From an uncultured Collinsella sp. (GTDB lineage Bacteria; Actinomycetota; Coriobacteriia; Coriobacteriales; Coriobacteriaceae): a stretch of 18,309 nucleotides of DNA. Location: the NCBI GenBank assembly GCA_959602875.1, contig CAUGVQ010000033.1, positions 1-18,309 of the forward strand. Direction: 5' to 3'. Within the stretch, counting starts at the first letter, position 1. Every line of letters begins with the position of its first letter. Below are positions 1 to 7,347 of the stretch, piece after piece. The notes beneath the pieces were generated by a model, which searched no databases, was not told the origin of the DNA, and saw nothing but the letters and a program-made list of their open reading frames with translations. The translations under genes were made by a program, and so were the position numbers.

Positions 1-696
1 GGGTTCTTCTGGGTGTCGCTCCTGCAAGTGGGCGTGTCTCTTGATTTTAGCTTTGTGGCGCAGTTCCGCGTGCGCATCTTAGACGGTCTTTTGCTCACGC
101 TTGAGATTGCGCTCGGGAGTCTTGTGACGAGCCTCGCCATCGGTTTGCCCGTTGCGGTGGGGCAGGGGAGCCGCATCTTGCCGGTGCGCTATCTCTGCGA
201 TGTGTACGTCAAGCTCATGCGCGGCACGCCGCTGCTCGCCCAGATCTATCTCTTCTTCTACATCGTGGGCACCGCTTGGGGCGTGGAGAACCGTTTGGCG
301 GCGGGTATCATTATCCTCTCCATTTTCTCGGGTGCCTACATCGCAGAGATTGTGCGTGGCAGTCTGAACTCGCTCGATGCCGGACAGCTGGAGGCGGCGC
401 GCGCGGTGGGCTTCACCTGGCGGCAGACGCTACGCTACGTGGTGGCGCCGCAGCTCGTGAGCCGCACGCTCCCGGCGCTTACCGGACAGCTTGCGAGCAT
501 GGTCAAGGATTCGTCGCTCCTCTCGGTCATCGCGGTAATTGAGCTCACCCAGACCATGCAAGAAATCAGCTCCGCCACGTTCAACCTGTTTGGGACCTAT
601 CTCTTCCTTGCGGGGGCGTACCTCGTCCTCACACTGCCCATCATGTTTGTGAGCCGCTACTTTGAGAGGAGGCTCGACTATGCGCATGCAAATTGA
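1..696 (+). CDS. Polar amino acid ABC transporter permease (HisM/GlnP type), 5' end uncertain
   Basis: Inner-membrane permease of an amino acid uptake ABC transporter, working with the ATPase that overlaps it and a substrate-binding protein not seen here. Counting from the GTG at 13, the protein is 227 residues. It has several hydrophobic segments (about 25-50, 75-90, 97-112, 165-180 and 193-213), an RGTPLL motif at 70-75, and the EAA loop E127-A-A-R-A-V-G133 that contacts the ATPase. The EAA loop followed by a conserved VVAPQ segment is typical of the HisM/GlnP family (about 215-230 residues). The frame stays open to base 1 and no ribosome site precedes the GTG at 13, so the true start may lie upstream of the window. 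The family call is firm; the amino acid transported cannot be told. Confidence 0.9.
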   Translation, partial: GFFWVSLLQVGVSLDFSFVAQFRVRILDGLLLTLEIALGSLVTSLAIGLPVAVGQGSRILPVRYLCDVYVKLMRGTPLLAQIYLFFYIVGTAWGVENRLAAGIIILSIFSGAYIAEIVRGSLNSLDAGQLEAARAVGFTWRQTLRYVVAPQLVSRTLPALTGQLASMVKDSSLLSVIAVIELTQTMQEISSATFNLFGTYLFLAGAYLVLTLPIMFVSRYFERRLDYAHAN

Positions 697-1414
697 GGGT
701 CTTTGGCGAAGCTTTGGCAACCGTCAGGTGCTTTGCGGCATTGACTTTGAGGACGATGTCACCACGCTTGCCATCATCGGTCCCTCGGGCGGCGGAAAGT
801 CGACACTTCTCCGTATACTAGGCGGGCTTTTGGCGCCGAGTGCGGGCACGGTCGAGGTGGACGACGAGGCCCTTCCCACGGACGAGGCGGCGCTTGCGCG
901 CTACCGGGCAAGTCTGGGCTTTGTCTTTCAGGACGGTGGTCTCTTTCATCATCTTTCCGCACGCGAAAACATTGCGCTGCCGTTGCGCGCCGTGCACGGC
1001 ATGGGAGAGGCCGATGCCGCCGCGCGTGCCGACGAGCTGCTCGACCGCTTTGGTCTTGCTGGCGAGGGAGGCAAGCGCCCCGCTCAGCTTTCGGGTGGGC
1101 AGCGCCAACGCGTTGCCATTGCGCGCGCCGTGGCGCCGCGCCCCAAGATGCTCCTGCTTGACGAGCCTACACGCGCGCTTGATCCCGAGTACACCACCGA
1201 GGTGCTGGACCTGCTCGCCGACCTCAAGCGCGAGGGGACGCGCTTCATCACCGTAACGCACGAGATGGGCTTTGCGCGCCATGCGTGCGACAAGGTGGCG
1301 TTTCTGTGCGGGGGCACCCTTATGGAGTACGGGCCGGCGGCCGAGGTCTTCGCCGCGCCCAAGACGCCCGAGCTCAAGCGCTTCTTGGGCAAGCTGCTGG
1401 AATGGAGCGTGTGA
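680..1414 (+). CDS. Amino acid ABC transporter ATP-binding protein (GlnQ/HisP type)
   Basis: Cytoplasmic ATPase that powers the amino acid permease encoded just before it. The 244-residue product has Walker A GPSGGGKST (34-42), Q-loop Gln84, the signature LSGGQ (137-141), Walker B LLLDE (158-162) and switch His194, all intact, and length fits the family (about 240-250). I chose ATG at 680 because GAGAGGAGG at 664-672 sits 7 bases before it; a TTG at 662 in the same frame is poorly placed. The start overlaps the permease gene by 17 bases and the stop shares one base with the next gene's ATG, so the three genes are surely one operon. The order permease-ATPase is usual for polar amino acid importers. 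Confidence 0.93.
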   Translation: MRMQIEGLWRSFGNRQVLCGIDFEDDVTTLAIIGPSGGGKSTLLRILGGLLAPSAGTVEVDDEALPTDEAALARYRASLGFVFQDGGLFHHLSARENIALPLRAVHGMGEADAAARADELLDRFGLAGEGGKRPAQLSGGQRQRVAIARAVAPRPKMLLLDEPTRALDPEYTTEVLDLLADLKREGTRFITVTHEMGFARHACDKVAFLCGGTLMEYGPAAEVFAAPKTPELKRFLGKLLEWSV

Positions 1415-2379
1415 TGGTTACGACGGAATGCACGGGGGAGTGCGCAAAGCGCGTGCCGAGCGGTCCTGCCGCGGATGAGGTTGCCTACGTGGCGGACGGT
1501 CCGGCGCCAGATGCCGCCTGGGTGGGCGTGCTCTACGAGTCGAGCGAATGGTCCGACTTCAAGCTCGCGCAGGAGCTCGCAGCGCGCGATGTGCCCGTGC
1601 GGATGATCGATATGGAGCGGCCGGACGCCATCGAGTGCGCGCTCGCATGCCAGCTCCTTGTGAGCCGCGTCTTTGCGAGTGCGCTCGAGCGCGGGCACGC
1701 CGTATCGCACGCGCACATGGCGGAGGTCGTCGCGCAAGCAGGCGAGCGCGGGGGCACACTCATCAATCCCGGGCGCGCCCACGCTTTTGAGGTGAGTAAG
1801 CGCGCCGCCACTGAGGCGATCGGGCGTGCGGGTATTGCGGTGCCAACGGTTTTCGCCTGCGCTGTGCCCGCCGACATTGACCCGGCAGCCCTTGTCTACC
1901 CCTGCATCATCAAGCCCGACTGCGGCGGCCGCTCGGCACGCACGGCGGTGCTGCACGATGAGGACGAGGCGCGGGAGTTTCTTGCCGAGGCGCCCGCAGC
2001 AACCGTTTTTATTGTCGAGTCGTTTGAGCAGGCGCGGGCCGGCTACCTCACGCGCATGGAGATCGTGGGTGGTCGGGTTAGGCATCTGCACCGTCGGAGT
2101 ATCGCCGCCAACGGCCTCTCGTCCTACCACTTTGGCTCCACCTACGAGCCCTACAAGGATTGCCCGCCCGCCGTTATAGCCGCGGCGGAGCGTGCGGCGA
2201 CGCTTCTTAGCTTTGAGCTCGGTAGCTTTGACGTCATCGAGACCGAGCAGGCGCCCGTCTTTATCGACGCTAATTCCGTCTCCAATGTGTCTGCGGATTG
2301 CGATGAGCTTTTGGGCTACGACCTTATGGCCGAGTACGCCACCTATATAGCCGCTCGGTACCGGGAACTGTTTGGATAG
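1414..2379 (+). CDS. ATP-grasp protein, RimK/LysX-like, coupled to the amino acid ABC transporter
   Basis: Probable ATP-dependent carboxylate-amine ligase of unknown substrate. The 321-residue product has a pre-ATP-grasp region (about 35-115), then LINPGRAHAFEVSKR (116-130) with ATP-contacting Lys129, a second nucleotide-binding Lys167 in IIKPDCGGRSA, and a metal-binding region ending FIDANSVSN (283-291), where Asp285/Asn287 replace the usual Glu-x-Asn. Such enzymes activate a carboxylate as acyl phosphate and join it to an amine, often making peptides or tailoring amino acids. I chose ATG at 1414 because GGAG at 1404-1407 precedes it at good spacing and it shares one base with the ATPase stop (TGATG); ATG at 1402 is an alternative without a good ribosome site. 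Tight coupling to an amino acid importer suggests its substrate is what the transporter brings in; this is inference. Confidence 0.8.
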   Translation: MVTTECTGECAKRVPSGPAADEVAYVADGPAPDAAWVGVLYESSEWSDFKLAQELAARDVPVRMIDMERPDAIECALACQLLVSRVFASALERGHAVSHAHMAEVVAQAGERGGTLINPGRAHAFEVSKRAATEAIGRAGIAVPTVFACAVPADIDPAALVYPCIIKPDCGGRSARTAVLHDEDEAREFLAEAPAATVFIVESFEQARAGYLTRMEIVGGRVRHLHRRSIAANGLSSYHFGSTYEPYKDCPPAVIAAAERAATLLSFELGSFDVIETEQAPVFIDANSVSNVSADCDELLGYDLMAEYATYIAARYRELFG

Positions 2380-2417
2380 TGTCGCCGTTTTGTCTGGCGC
2401 CATGGTTCAGGGGGATA

Positions 2418-2439
2418 GGGCGGAGTGTGAATCCCGCCC
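2418..2439 (+). other. Small stem-loop just before the ribosome site of the next gene
   Basis: GGGCGG (2418-2423) can pair with CCGCCC (2434-2439) around a 10-base loop. GGGAT (2412-2416) could instead pair with ATCCC (2431-2435), which would exclude the first pairing. The element ends 7 bases before the GAGGGGAG ribosome site at 2446-2453. It could modulate translation of the ferredoxin fusion or be chance in GC-rich DNA; there is no T-run, so it is not a standard terminator. Confidence 0.2.
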
Positions 2440-2461
2440 CAGAAGAGAGGGGAGACCTACC

Positions 2462-3145
2462 ATGAAGACAATCGAAGAGGTATTCAACCTGTTTAACGAG
2501 GTGGGCTGCTGCAGCTTTGCCACGCTGGATGGGGCGGGCGGGGTCGATTCGCGCATCGCGCACTTCTTTGCCTACGACAATGAGGGGCTCTACCTGCGCA
2601 CCATGCGCGTCAAGCCGTTCTACCGCCAGCTCAAGCTGGGTGCGCTCACCGTCTCCGCGGAGAAGACCGCCGAGCACTGCACCTGGGACGAAGACAACCT
2701 GCCGCATTTCCAGCCCGGCTACATGGTGCGCGTGTCGGGCACGGTCCGCGAGCTCACGCAGGCTGAGGTCGACGCCAAGGCGGCGGCGAACCCGCTCTAC
2801 AACGTTGCGGTCTACGACATCAACAAGTACCCCGAGACTGTCGTGTTTGTACTCGACCACTTCCATGGCGAGCTCTACGACTACGACTTCAACATGGTGC
2901 ACCGCGACCATAAGATCTTGCGCGAGCGCTTCGCCTTTGGTGGCGACACGTTTGAGGCTCCGGGCCTCTCCATCGATCCGGATCGCTGCATCGCCTGTGG
3001 CGCCTGCGCCCAGGCTTGCACGCACAAGGCTATCTTCCCTGTGGCAGATGGTGCGGCGTATGAGATTCATGGTGAGCGCTGCGACGAGTGCGGCAACTGC
3101 TACCACGTATGCCCCGCGGGCGCGGTGCGCGCCAAGGGCTGCTGA
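2462..3145 (+). CDS. Split-barrel flavin-binding-like (PNPOx-like) protein fused to a 2[4Fe-4S] ferredoxin
   Basis: Probable redox protein joining a pyridoxamine-phosphate-oxidase-like split barrel (about residues 1-150) to a bacterial-type ferredoxin tail. The tail carries two complete cluster motifs: C176-x2-C179-x2-C182-x3-C186 and C207-x2-C210-x2-C213-x3-C217. The N-terminal part reads as a PNPOx-like barrel (SFATLDGAGGVDSRIAHFF, KPFYRQLKLG, YMVRVSGTVREL) that in relatives binds FMN or F420. The product is 227 residues with no signal peptide, so cytoplasmic. ATG at 2462 is preceded by GAGGGGAG (2446-2453) at about 8 bases. The layout suggests electrons pass between a flavin and Fe-S clusters, as in small electron-transfer reductases of anaerobes; the substrate is unknown. 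It is 82 bases after the ATP-grasp gene, so either the last gene of that operon or independently expressed. Confidence 0.85.
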   Translation: MKTIEEVFNLFNEVGCCSFATLDGAGGVDSRIAHFFAYDNEGLYLRTMRVKPFYRQLKLGALTVSAEKTAEHCTWDEDNLPHFQPGYMVRVSGTVRELTQAEVDAKAAANPLYNVAVYDINKYPETVVFVLDHFHGELYDYDFNMVHRDHKILRERFAFGGDTFEAPGLSIDPDRCIACGACAQACTHKAIFPVADGAAYEIHGERCDECGNCYHVCPAGAVRAKGC

Positions 3146-3222
3146 AGCGCCGTGCCTCTAGGGAACAGCCGCGTGTAAGAGGATGCTCCTGGTTGCCGTC
3201 GAGCCCCAAGCGAGGGGCTGCC

Positions 3223-3254
3223 TTGCACAGCAGCTCGTAAGAAGCAGGTATACT
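3223..3254 (+). promoter_or_regulatory. Possible promoter of the AraC-GH39 gene
   Basis: TTGCAC (3223-3228) and TATACT (3249-3254) resemble -35 and -10 boxes but are 20 bases apart, longer than the usual 17. The -10 matches TATAAT at five of six positions. It lies in the only gap before the regulator gene, and the words around the -10 (GGTATACTGGTTGCCAGC) resemble those before polA (GGTAGACTGGTAGGCAGC), which supports a shared promoter type. Confidence 0.4.
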
Positions 3255-3308
3255 GGTTGCCAGCTAATTCACTGCTCCTAGGGCAGGGCGAGGTGCGGGA
3301 GGTGCACG

Positions 3309-5648
3309 TTGGAGGGAACCCCGTTGCGGTTCACGGTCTTAAAGGGGCCGGTTGATGCGAAGGACGCTTTTCCCAACGTGCGGATCTTCCTCTGTCTCTC
3401 GGGGTCGCTCACTGTGACAGAGGCGGCAGCCGCGGGCTCGCTCCCGTCTCCATCCTCGGCAAGCAGCGCACGAGGGGACGCGGGCGTATCGCCGAGCGTT
3501 CTCGAGGTGGGCGATCTGCATCTGGTAAACGCGGGCGCATCGTGCCATATCGCCTCGCGTGAGGTGCGCTACCTGCGTTTTGAGCTCGACATTGCCGAGC
3601 TGCAGCGCTGCTTCCCCGATCGCGTTCTCGCCTTTGCCTGCTCATCTGTTACCTCGACCAACGATAGCGTCGAGCGTCTGCGCGCCCTCTTGAGCGAGGC
3701 AGTTGCCGTTGCCTACGAGCAGGACGAGCTTGCGGGCGCCCGGTTCCGCGGTATCTTCTACGACATCGCCGCCCTGCTCATGGGCCGTTTCTCGGTAAGC
3801 GTCGAGCACGGTACCTCAGACAGGATGGCAGCCATCCGTGCGTTTGTGGCGCAGCATTATGCTGAGAATCTCTCTGTCGAGCGCATGGGCCGCGCCTTCT
3901 TTGTTACCCCGCAGTACTTCTCCAAGTACGTGAAGGACCAGACGGGGGAGACCTTCCACCGGTATCTGGAGCGGGTGCGCGTGGGGCACGCAGCGCTTGC
4001 TCTCGAGCACACTAACGACACCGTGCTCAAGGTGGCCCTCGACAACGGGTTCCCCAACGCCGAGTCGCTCCGGCGCGCCTTCGAGCGCGCGTATGGGACC
4101 ACGCCCGCGGCCTTCCGCCGCCAGCGCCGCGAGGCGGATGCCCTCCGCGCTCCACTTGAGATGGCGCCTCTGGAGGAGGCCGTGCAGCTTATGGGCGCAC
4201 GCCGTCACGAGGGGCCTGCGGGCGAGGAGCTGATCGTGGTGGACGCCGCCGCCCAGACGGTCTATGAGCCGTATTGGCGCGACGCGGTCAACTTGGGCGA
4301 GCTCGTGACGCTCGAGAACTATGAGGTGCGCGATCAGTTCACGCGTTTCCAGGAACTCCTCAAGTTCGACTACGTGCGCTTTGGCGTGTCGCACGCCTTT
4401 GTAGCGGGCGACGAGGAGATGCGCCGCCGCGCGCTCTACTTTGAGGACCAGCAGATCGATTACCTCTTCAACCTAGGGGCGCGTCCTTGGATCATGTTTG
4501 AGTACACGCCCGATGTTCCGCCCGAGCGGTATGCGGGTTACCTGAGGGAGCAGATAGCCCACTACGCCAACCGCATCGACATGAGCAACGTTCTTGCGTG
4601 GCGCTTCGAGCTAGCCACGGGCGCGGAGGGGCTCACGGATGTGCGCGGCTACCTCGACTGCTTTGCGGCGCTCTCCGAGGTGTTGGCACAGGTCGGTCAT
4701 CGCGAGGGGCTCATAGGTCCCAACCTCGCCCTGCGCGACCTCGATGACCTGGAGCGCTGGGCGCACCTTATGGCCGAGCGTGGCCTTGCCCTGCCCGTCC
4801 AGACGTTTAGGGTCGATTCCGACGTGGCGGTCCGCACCTCGTCGGGCGGGGTGTCGCGGCGCGCGTCTGACAGCTCCTACATCAAAGACCAGCTTTACGC
4901 CTTGGCGCGCCGGCTCCCCGCGTATCGCGAGGGCATCCGGGCGCTCCGCGTCACCGAGTGGAACAGCGCGTACGCGGGCGAGAACGTGCTCAACGACTCG
5001 TGCTACCGCGGCGCCGCGACCATCAAGAACCTCATCGACTGCTTTGGTGATGTGGCATCGCTTGCACCCACACGCCTCTTTGACGCCATGGATGCCTTCA
5101 GCCAGCAGCGCGGCATGCTCTTTGGTGGCGACGGCATGGTGAGCCGCCACGGCATCCCCAAGCCATCGTTTTTTGCCTACGAGCTTATGAACCGCGCGGG
5201 CGCCTATTACCTGGCAAAGGGCGAGCACGTGGCAGTCTTCTCAAACGGTAGCTCCAACTACCAGGTGATCTGCCATAATGCCAAGCGCCTGTCCGCCGCG
5301 TACTATGCGATGGAGGACCAGCCCGGCGTGGACGACCTGCCGACGCTTTTTGAGGACAGGCGCCCGCTCACGGTCCGCATCCGCATCACCGGTGTGCGCG
5401 ACGGTACCTATCTCATCAAGAAGCGCTCCATCAGCTCTGCGGAGGGGAGCGTGCAGGATAAGCTCGTACAGATGGGCGACGCATCGCTTCGTGACATTCA
5501 TCCCAACGACCTTGCGTACCTGCGCCGCGTCACCACGCCACGCATCACGCTGGGGGAGGCGCGGGCAAAAGGCGGTGTGCTCGAGCTTGCAATCGAACTT
5601 GCCGCAAACGAGTTCGCTAACGTCCATGCCATCTATCAGTTCAAATAG
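3309..5648 (+). CDS. AraC-family transcription regulator fused to a degenerate GH39-like glycosidase domain
   Basis: Probable sugar-responsive regulator of the neighbouring PTS operon. The 779-residue product has an N-terminal cupin-like sensor region (about 5-165) interrupted by a low-complexity Ala/Ser/Pro stretch (about 38-62), an AraC double helix-turn-helix (about 172-273; LSVERMGRAFFVTPQYFSKYVK, then VALDNGFPNAESLRRAFER), and a C-terminal GH39-like TIM barrel (about 305-640) plus a beta-rich tail. TEW at 549-551 with Glu550 resembles the GH39 nucleophile region, but where family enzymes carry the acid/base Asn-Glu-Pro after a W-x-F-E segment, this protein reads WRFELATG (431-438), so catalysis is doubtful. 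The barrel may bind glycoside as a signal. TTG at 3309 follows GGGAGG (3297-3302) at 6 bases. The gene reads toward the beta-glucoside PTS operon 244 bases on. Confidence 0.85.
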   Translation: MEGTPLRFTVLKGPVDAKDAFPNVRIFLCLSGSLTVTEAAAAGSLPSPSSASSARGDAGVSPSVLEVGDLHLVNAGASCHIASREVRYLRFELDIAELQRCFPDRVLAFACSSVTSTNDSVERLRALLSEAVAVAYEQDELAGARFRGIFYDIAALLMGRFSVSVEHGTSDRMAAIRAFVAQHYAENLSVERMGRAFFVTPQYFSKYVKDQTGETFHRYLERVRVGHAALALEHTNDTVLKVALDNGFPNAESLRRAFERAYGTTPAAFRRQRREADALRAPLEMAPLEEAVQLMGARRHEGPAGEELIVVDAAAQTVYEPYWRDAVNLGELVTLENYEVRDQFTRFQELLKFDYVRFGVSHAFVAGDEEMRRRALYFEDQQIDYLFNLGARPWIMFEYTPDVPPERYAGYLREQIAHYANRIDMSNVLAWRFELATGAEGLTDVRGYLDCFAALSEVLAQVGHREGLIGPNLALRDLDDLERWAHLMAERGLALPVQTFRVDSDVAVRTSSGGVSRRASDSSYIKDQLYALARRLPAYREGIRALRVTEWNSAYAGENVLNDSCYRGAATIKNLIDCFGDVASLAPTRLFDAMDAFSQQRGMLFGGDGMVSRHGIPKPSFFAYELMNRAGAYYLAKGEHVAVFSNGSSNYQVICHNAKRLSAAYYAMEDQPGVDDLPTLFEDRRPLTVRIRITGVRDGTYLIKKRSISSAEGSVQDKLVQMGDASLRDIHPNDLAYLRRVTTPRITLGEARAKGGVLELAIELAANEFANVHAIYQFK

Positions 5649-5741
5649 CGCGCACGGCGGAGCGCCGCTCAAGTGGCTCGCCTTTCAACAGCCCTTTCGC
5701 AGCGATATTAAAAAATAGAGCTGAATAATTACTAATCTGTC

Positions 5742-5757
5742 GGAAATAGTCATTTCC
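5742..5757 (+). promoter_or_regulatory. Perfect inverted repeat upstream of the PTS promoter (candidate operator 1)
   Basis: GGAAAT (5742-5747), a 4-base spacer AGTC, then ATTTCC (5752-5757), a perfect 6-4-6 palindrome in an AT-rich gap. It sits immediately before the candidate -35 at 5759, where an activator would bind. The protein that binds it is unknown. Confidence 0.45.
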
Positions 5758-5758
5758 A

Positions 5759-5787
5759 TTACAAGAGATTAAATAATCGACTATATC
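5759..5787 (+). promoter_or_regulatory. Candidate promoter of the beta-glucoside PTS operon
   Basis: TTACAA (5759-5764) and TATATC (5782-5787) are 17 bases apart in an AT-rich stretch inside otherwise GC-rich DNA. Both boxes match consensus only partly, as expected for an activator-dependent promoter. The predicted start near 5794 leaves a leader of about 100 bases. I see no BglG/LicT-type antiterminator sequence or T-run terminator in that leader. Confidence 0.4.
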
Positions 5788-5800
5788 TATGCCGATTATT
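5772..5800 (+). promoter_or_regulatory. Inverted repeat over the PTS -10 region (candidate operator 2)
   Basis: AATAATCG (5772-5779) and CGATTATT (5793-5800) are perfect reverse complements separated by 13 bases, placing half-site centres 21 bases, about two helix turns, apart. The candidate -10 (5782-5787) lies between them, so a protein bound here would block or shape initiation. A further AATAAT occurs at 5724-5729. AraC proteins usually bind direct repeats, so a different regulator is also possible. Confidence 0.45.
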
Positions 5801-5892
5801 CGGCTGACTGACCCCCTGGATTTGCGGATGATGATGCTGTCACAAGGACAGCGCGCGTCCCGTTGGATCAGACCAACTCCCAAGGAGGAATC

Positions 5893-7272
5893 GTGAGTGA
5901 TACGGCCATGGTTTCCGCCCTTATCGAAAAAGTGGGCGGTAAGGAGAATATCAAGAACGTCACCCATTGCGTGACCCGTTTGCGCTTTGTGGTTGCCGAC
6001 GACGCCAAGGTTGACCTCGAGGGCATCAAGAGCGTCGACGGCGTGCTCGACTGCATTGTCTCGAGCGGCCAGTACCAGGTCGTCATCGGCCCGGGCGTGG
6101 AGGACGTCTACAAGGCGACCATCGACGAGCTCGGTACCGCGTTCGCGGGCGGCTCGGTTGAGCTCGCGGAGGATGCGCCGGAGCAGCAGGGCGGCATCAA
6201 GGGTATCGCCTCGAGGGCGCTCGACACGCTCGTTGCCTGCTTTGTGCCGACGATCCCGGTCTTTGCCGGTTCCGGTATGATCAAGGTCCTCGCGGTCCTG
6301 CTTAACTTTGCGGGCGTGCTGCCCGCGGAGTCGTCGACCTATCAGCTGCTCAACATGATCGGCGATGCGGTCTTCTACTTCCTGCCGTTCTTTGTGGCGT
6401 ACAACGCCGCCAAGAAGATGAACGTGGACGTGGCGCTCTCTATGGTGCTCGCCGCAATCATCATGCACCCCACGCTCGCCACGCTTGGTGATACGGGTAC
6501 CTCCACGAGCCTCTTTGGCCTGCCGGTGGCGATCGTTGCCTACAACGCTCAGGCGCTCCCGTCGATCTTTGGCGTGTGGCTCCTTAAGTACGTGGACCGC
6601 TTTGCCGCCAAGGTGAGCCCCAAGGTCATCTCCATGTTCCTGCGCCCCATGATCTCGCTGCTTGTCACCGGTGCGTTCATGCTCTGCGTCGTGGGCCCTG
6701 TGGCCAACATGCTCAACAACCTCATGTTCCAGTTCTGCCTCTTCATGCAGGATTGGGGCCCCATTGCCGTTGCCATCAACGCGCTGCTCTTCCCGCTCAT
6801 GGTGCTTACGGGTACGCATAACGCGTCCACCCCGCTCATCGTCCAGATGTTCTCGACTCAGGGCTTTGACCCCATCTTCCTGGTGAGCGGTCTTGCCGCC
6901 AACATCGCCGAGGCCGGTGCTGCCTGCGCCGTTGCAGTGAAGACCAAAAACGCCCGTCTCAAGTCGACCGGTTTCTCCGCGACTCTCCAGGCGCTTCTGG
7001 GTATTACCGAGCCCGCGCTCTACGGCGTGAACCTCCGCATGAGGCGTCCGTTCTTCTCCATGCTCGCCGGCGCTGCCGTGGGTGGTGTGATCATGGGCCT
7101 CGTTGGCCTTGCCGCGCCCGCCTTTGCCACGCCGAGTGTGCTCACCATGCTCATCTTCATCCCGGGCGGCGTGAACATCCTCATGGGTGTGGGTTCGGTT
7201 GTTGCCACCTTTGTGGCCACGTTCGTGATCACCTATCTGGTTGGTTTTAAGGACCTCGAGCCCGAGGCGTAA
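5893..7272 (+). CDS. PTS beta-glucoside-type transporter, EIIBC, without EIIA domain
   Basis: Membrane permease of the phosphotransferase system that imports a beta-glucoside or related sugar and phosphorylates it. The 459-residue product begins with an EIIB domain (about 1-80; phosphocysteine Cys26 in NVTHCVTRLRF), then a linker and an EIIC membrane domain (about 105-455) with many hydrophobic segments and the family motif GITEPALYG at 370-378. BglP-type proteins are often about 620 residues with a C-terminal EIIA; here the chain ends at VGFKDLEPEA, so EIIA must come from another protein. GTG at 5893 follows AAGGAGGA (5882-5889) at 3-4 bases; a TTG at 5863 in frame has no ribosome site and would put the Shine-Dalgarno inside the gene. 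It is followed after 75 bases by the 6-phospho-beta-glucosidase, forming one operon. Confidence 0.92.
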   Translation: MSDTAMVSALIEKVGGKENIKNVTHCVTRLRFVVADDAKVDLEGIKSVDGVLDCIVSSGQYQVVIGPGVEDVYKATIDELGTAFAGGSVELAEDAPEQQGGIKGIASRALDTLVACFVPTIPVFAGSGMIKVLAVLLNFAGVLPAESSTYQLLNMIGDAVFYFLPFFVAYNAAKKMNVDVALSMVLAAIIMHPTLATLGDTGTSTSLFGLPVAIVAYNAQALPSIFGVWLLKYVDRFAAKVSPKVISMFLRPMISLLVTGAFMLCVVGPVANMLNNLMFQFCLFMQDWGPIAVAINALLFPLMVLTGTHNASTPLIVQMFSTQGFDPIFLVSGLAANIAEAGAACAVAVKTKNARLKSTGFSATLQALLGITEPALYGVNLRMRRPFFSMLAGAAVGGVIMGLVGLAAPAFATPSVLTMLIFIPGGVNILMGVGSVVATFVATFVITYLVGFKDLEPEA

Positions 7273-7290
7273 GTATCATGTAGTCGTCTG

Positions 7291-7320
7291 GCCCGGTGTC
7301 GCCAAAGCACAGCGCCGGGC
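7291..7320 (+). other. GC-rich stem-loop between PTS gene and glucosidase gene
   Basis: GCCCGGTGT (7291-7299) pairs with GCGCCGGGC (7312-7320) to give a 9-base stem with two G-U pairs and a 12-base loop. It fills most of the 75-base gap between the two operon genes. No T-run follows, so it is more likely an mRNA-stabilising or processing hairpin, or a partial attenuator, than a full terminator. CCGGGCCCGG at 7315-7324 offers a competing fold. Confidence 0.4.
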
Positions 7321-7347
7321 CCGGTGAGTTGCAAGTGGAGTTGACTT

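Noticed and set aside
1084..2403. Long open frame on the minus strand, opposite the ATP-grasp gene and the end of the ATPase gene
   Set aside because: It mirrors the codon bias of a GC-rich gene with clear ATP-grasp motifs; its product has no recognisable domain and no ribosome site.
5641..6819. 392-codon minus-strand frame opposite the PTS gene
   Set aside because: His/Arg/Asp-rich sequence without domains, and it would run through the AT-rich control region; the plus-strand EIIBC is clear.
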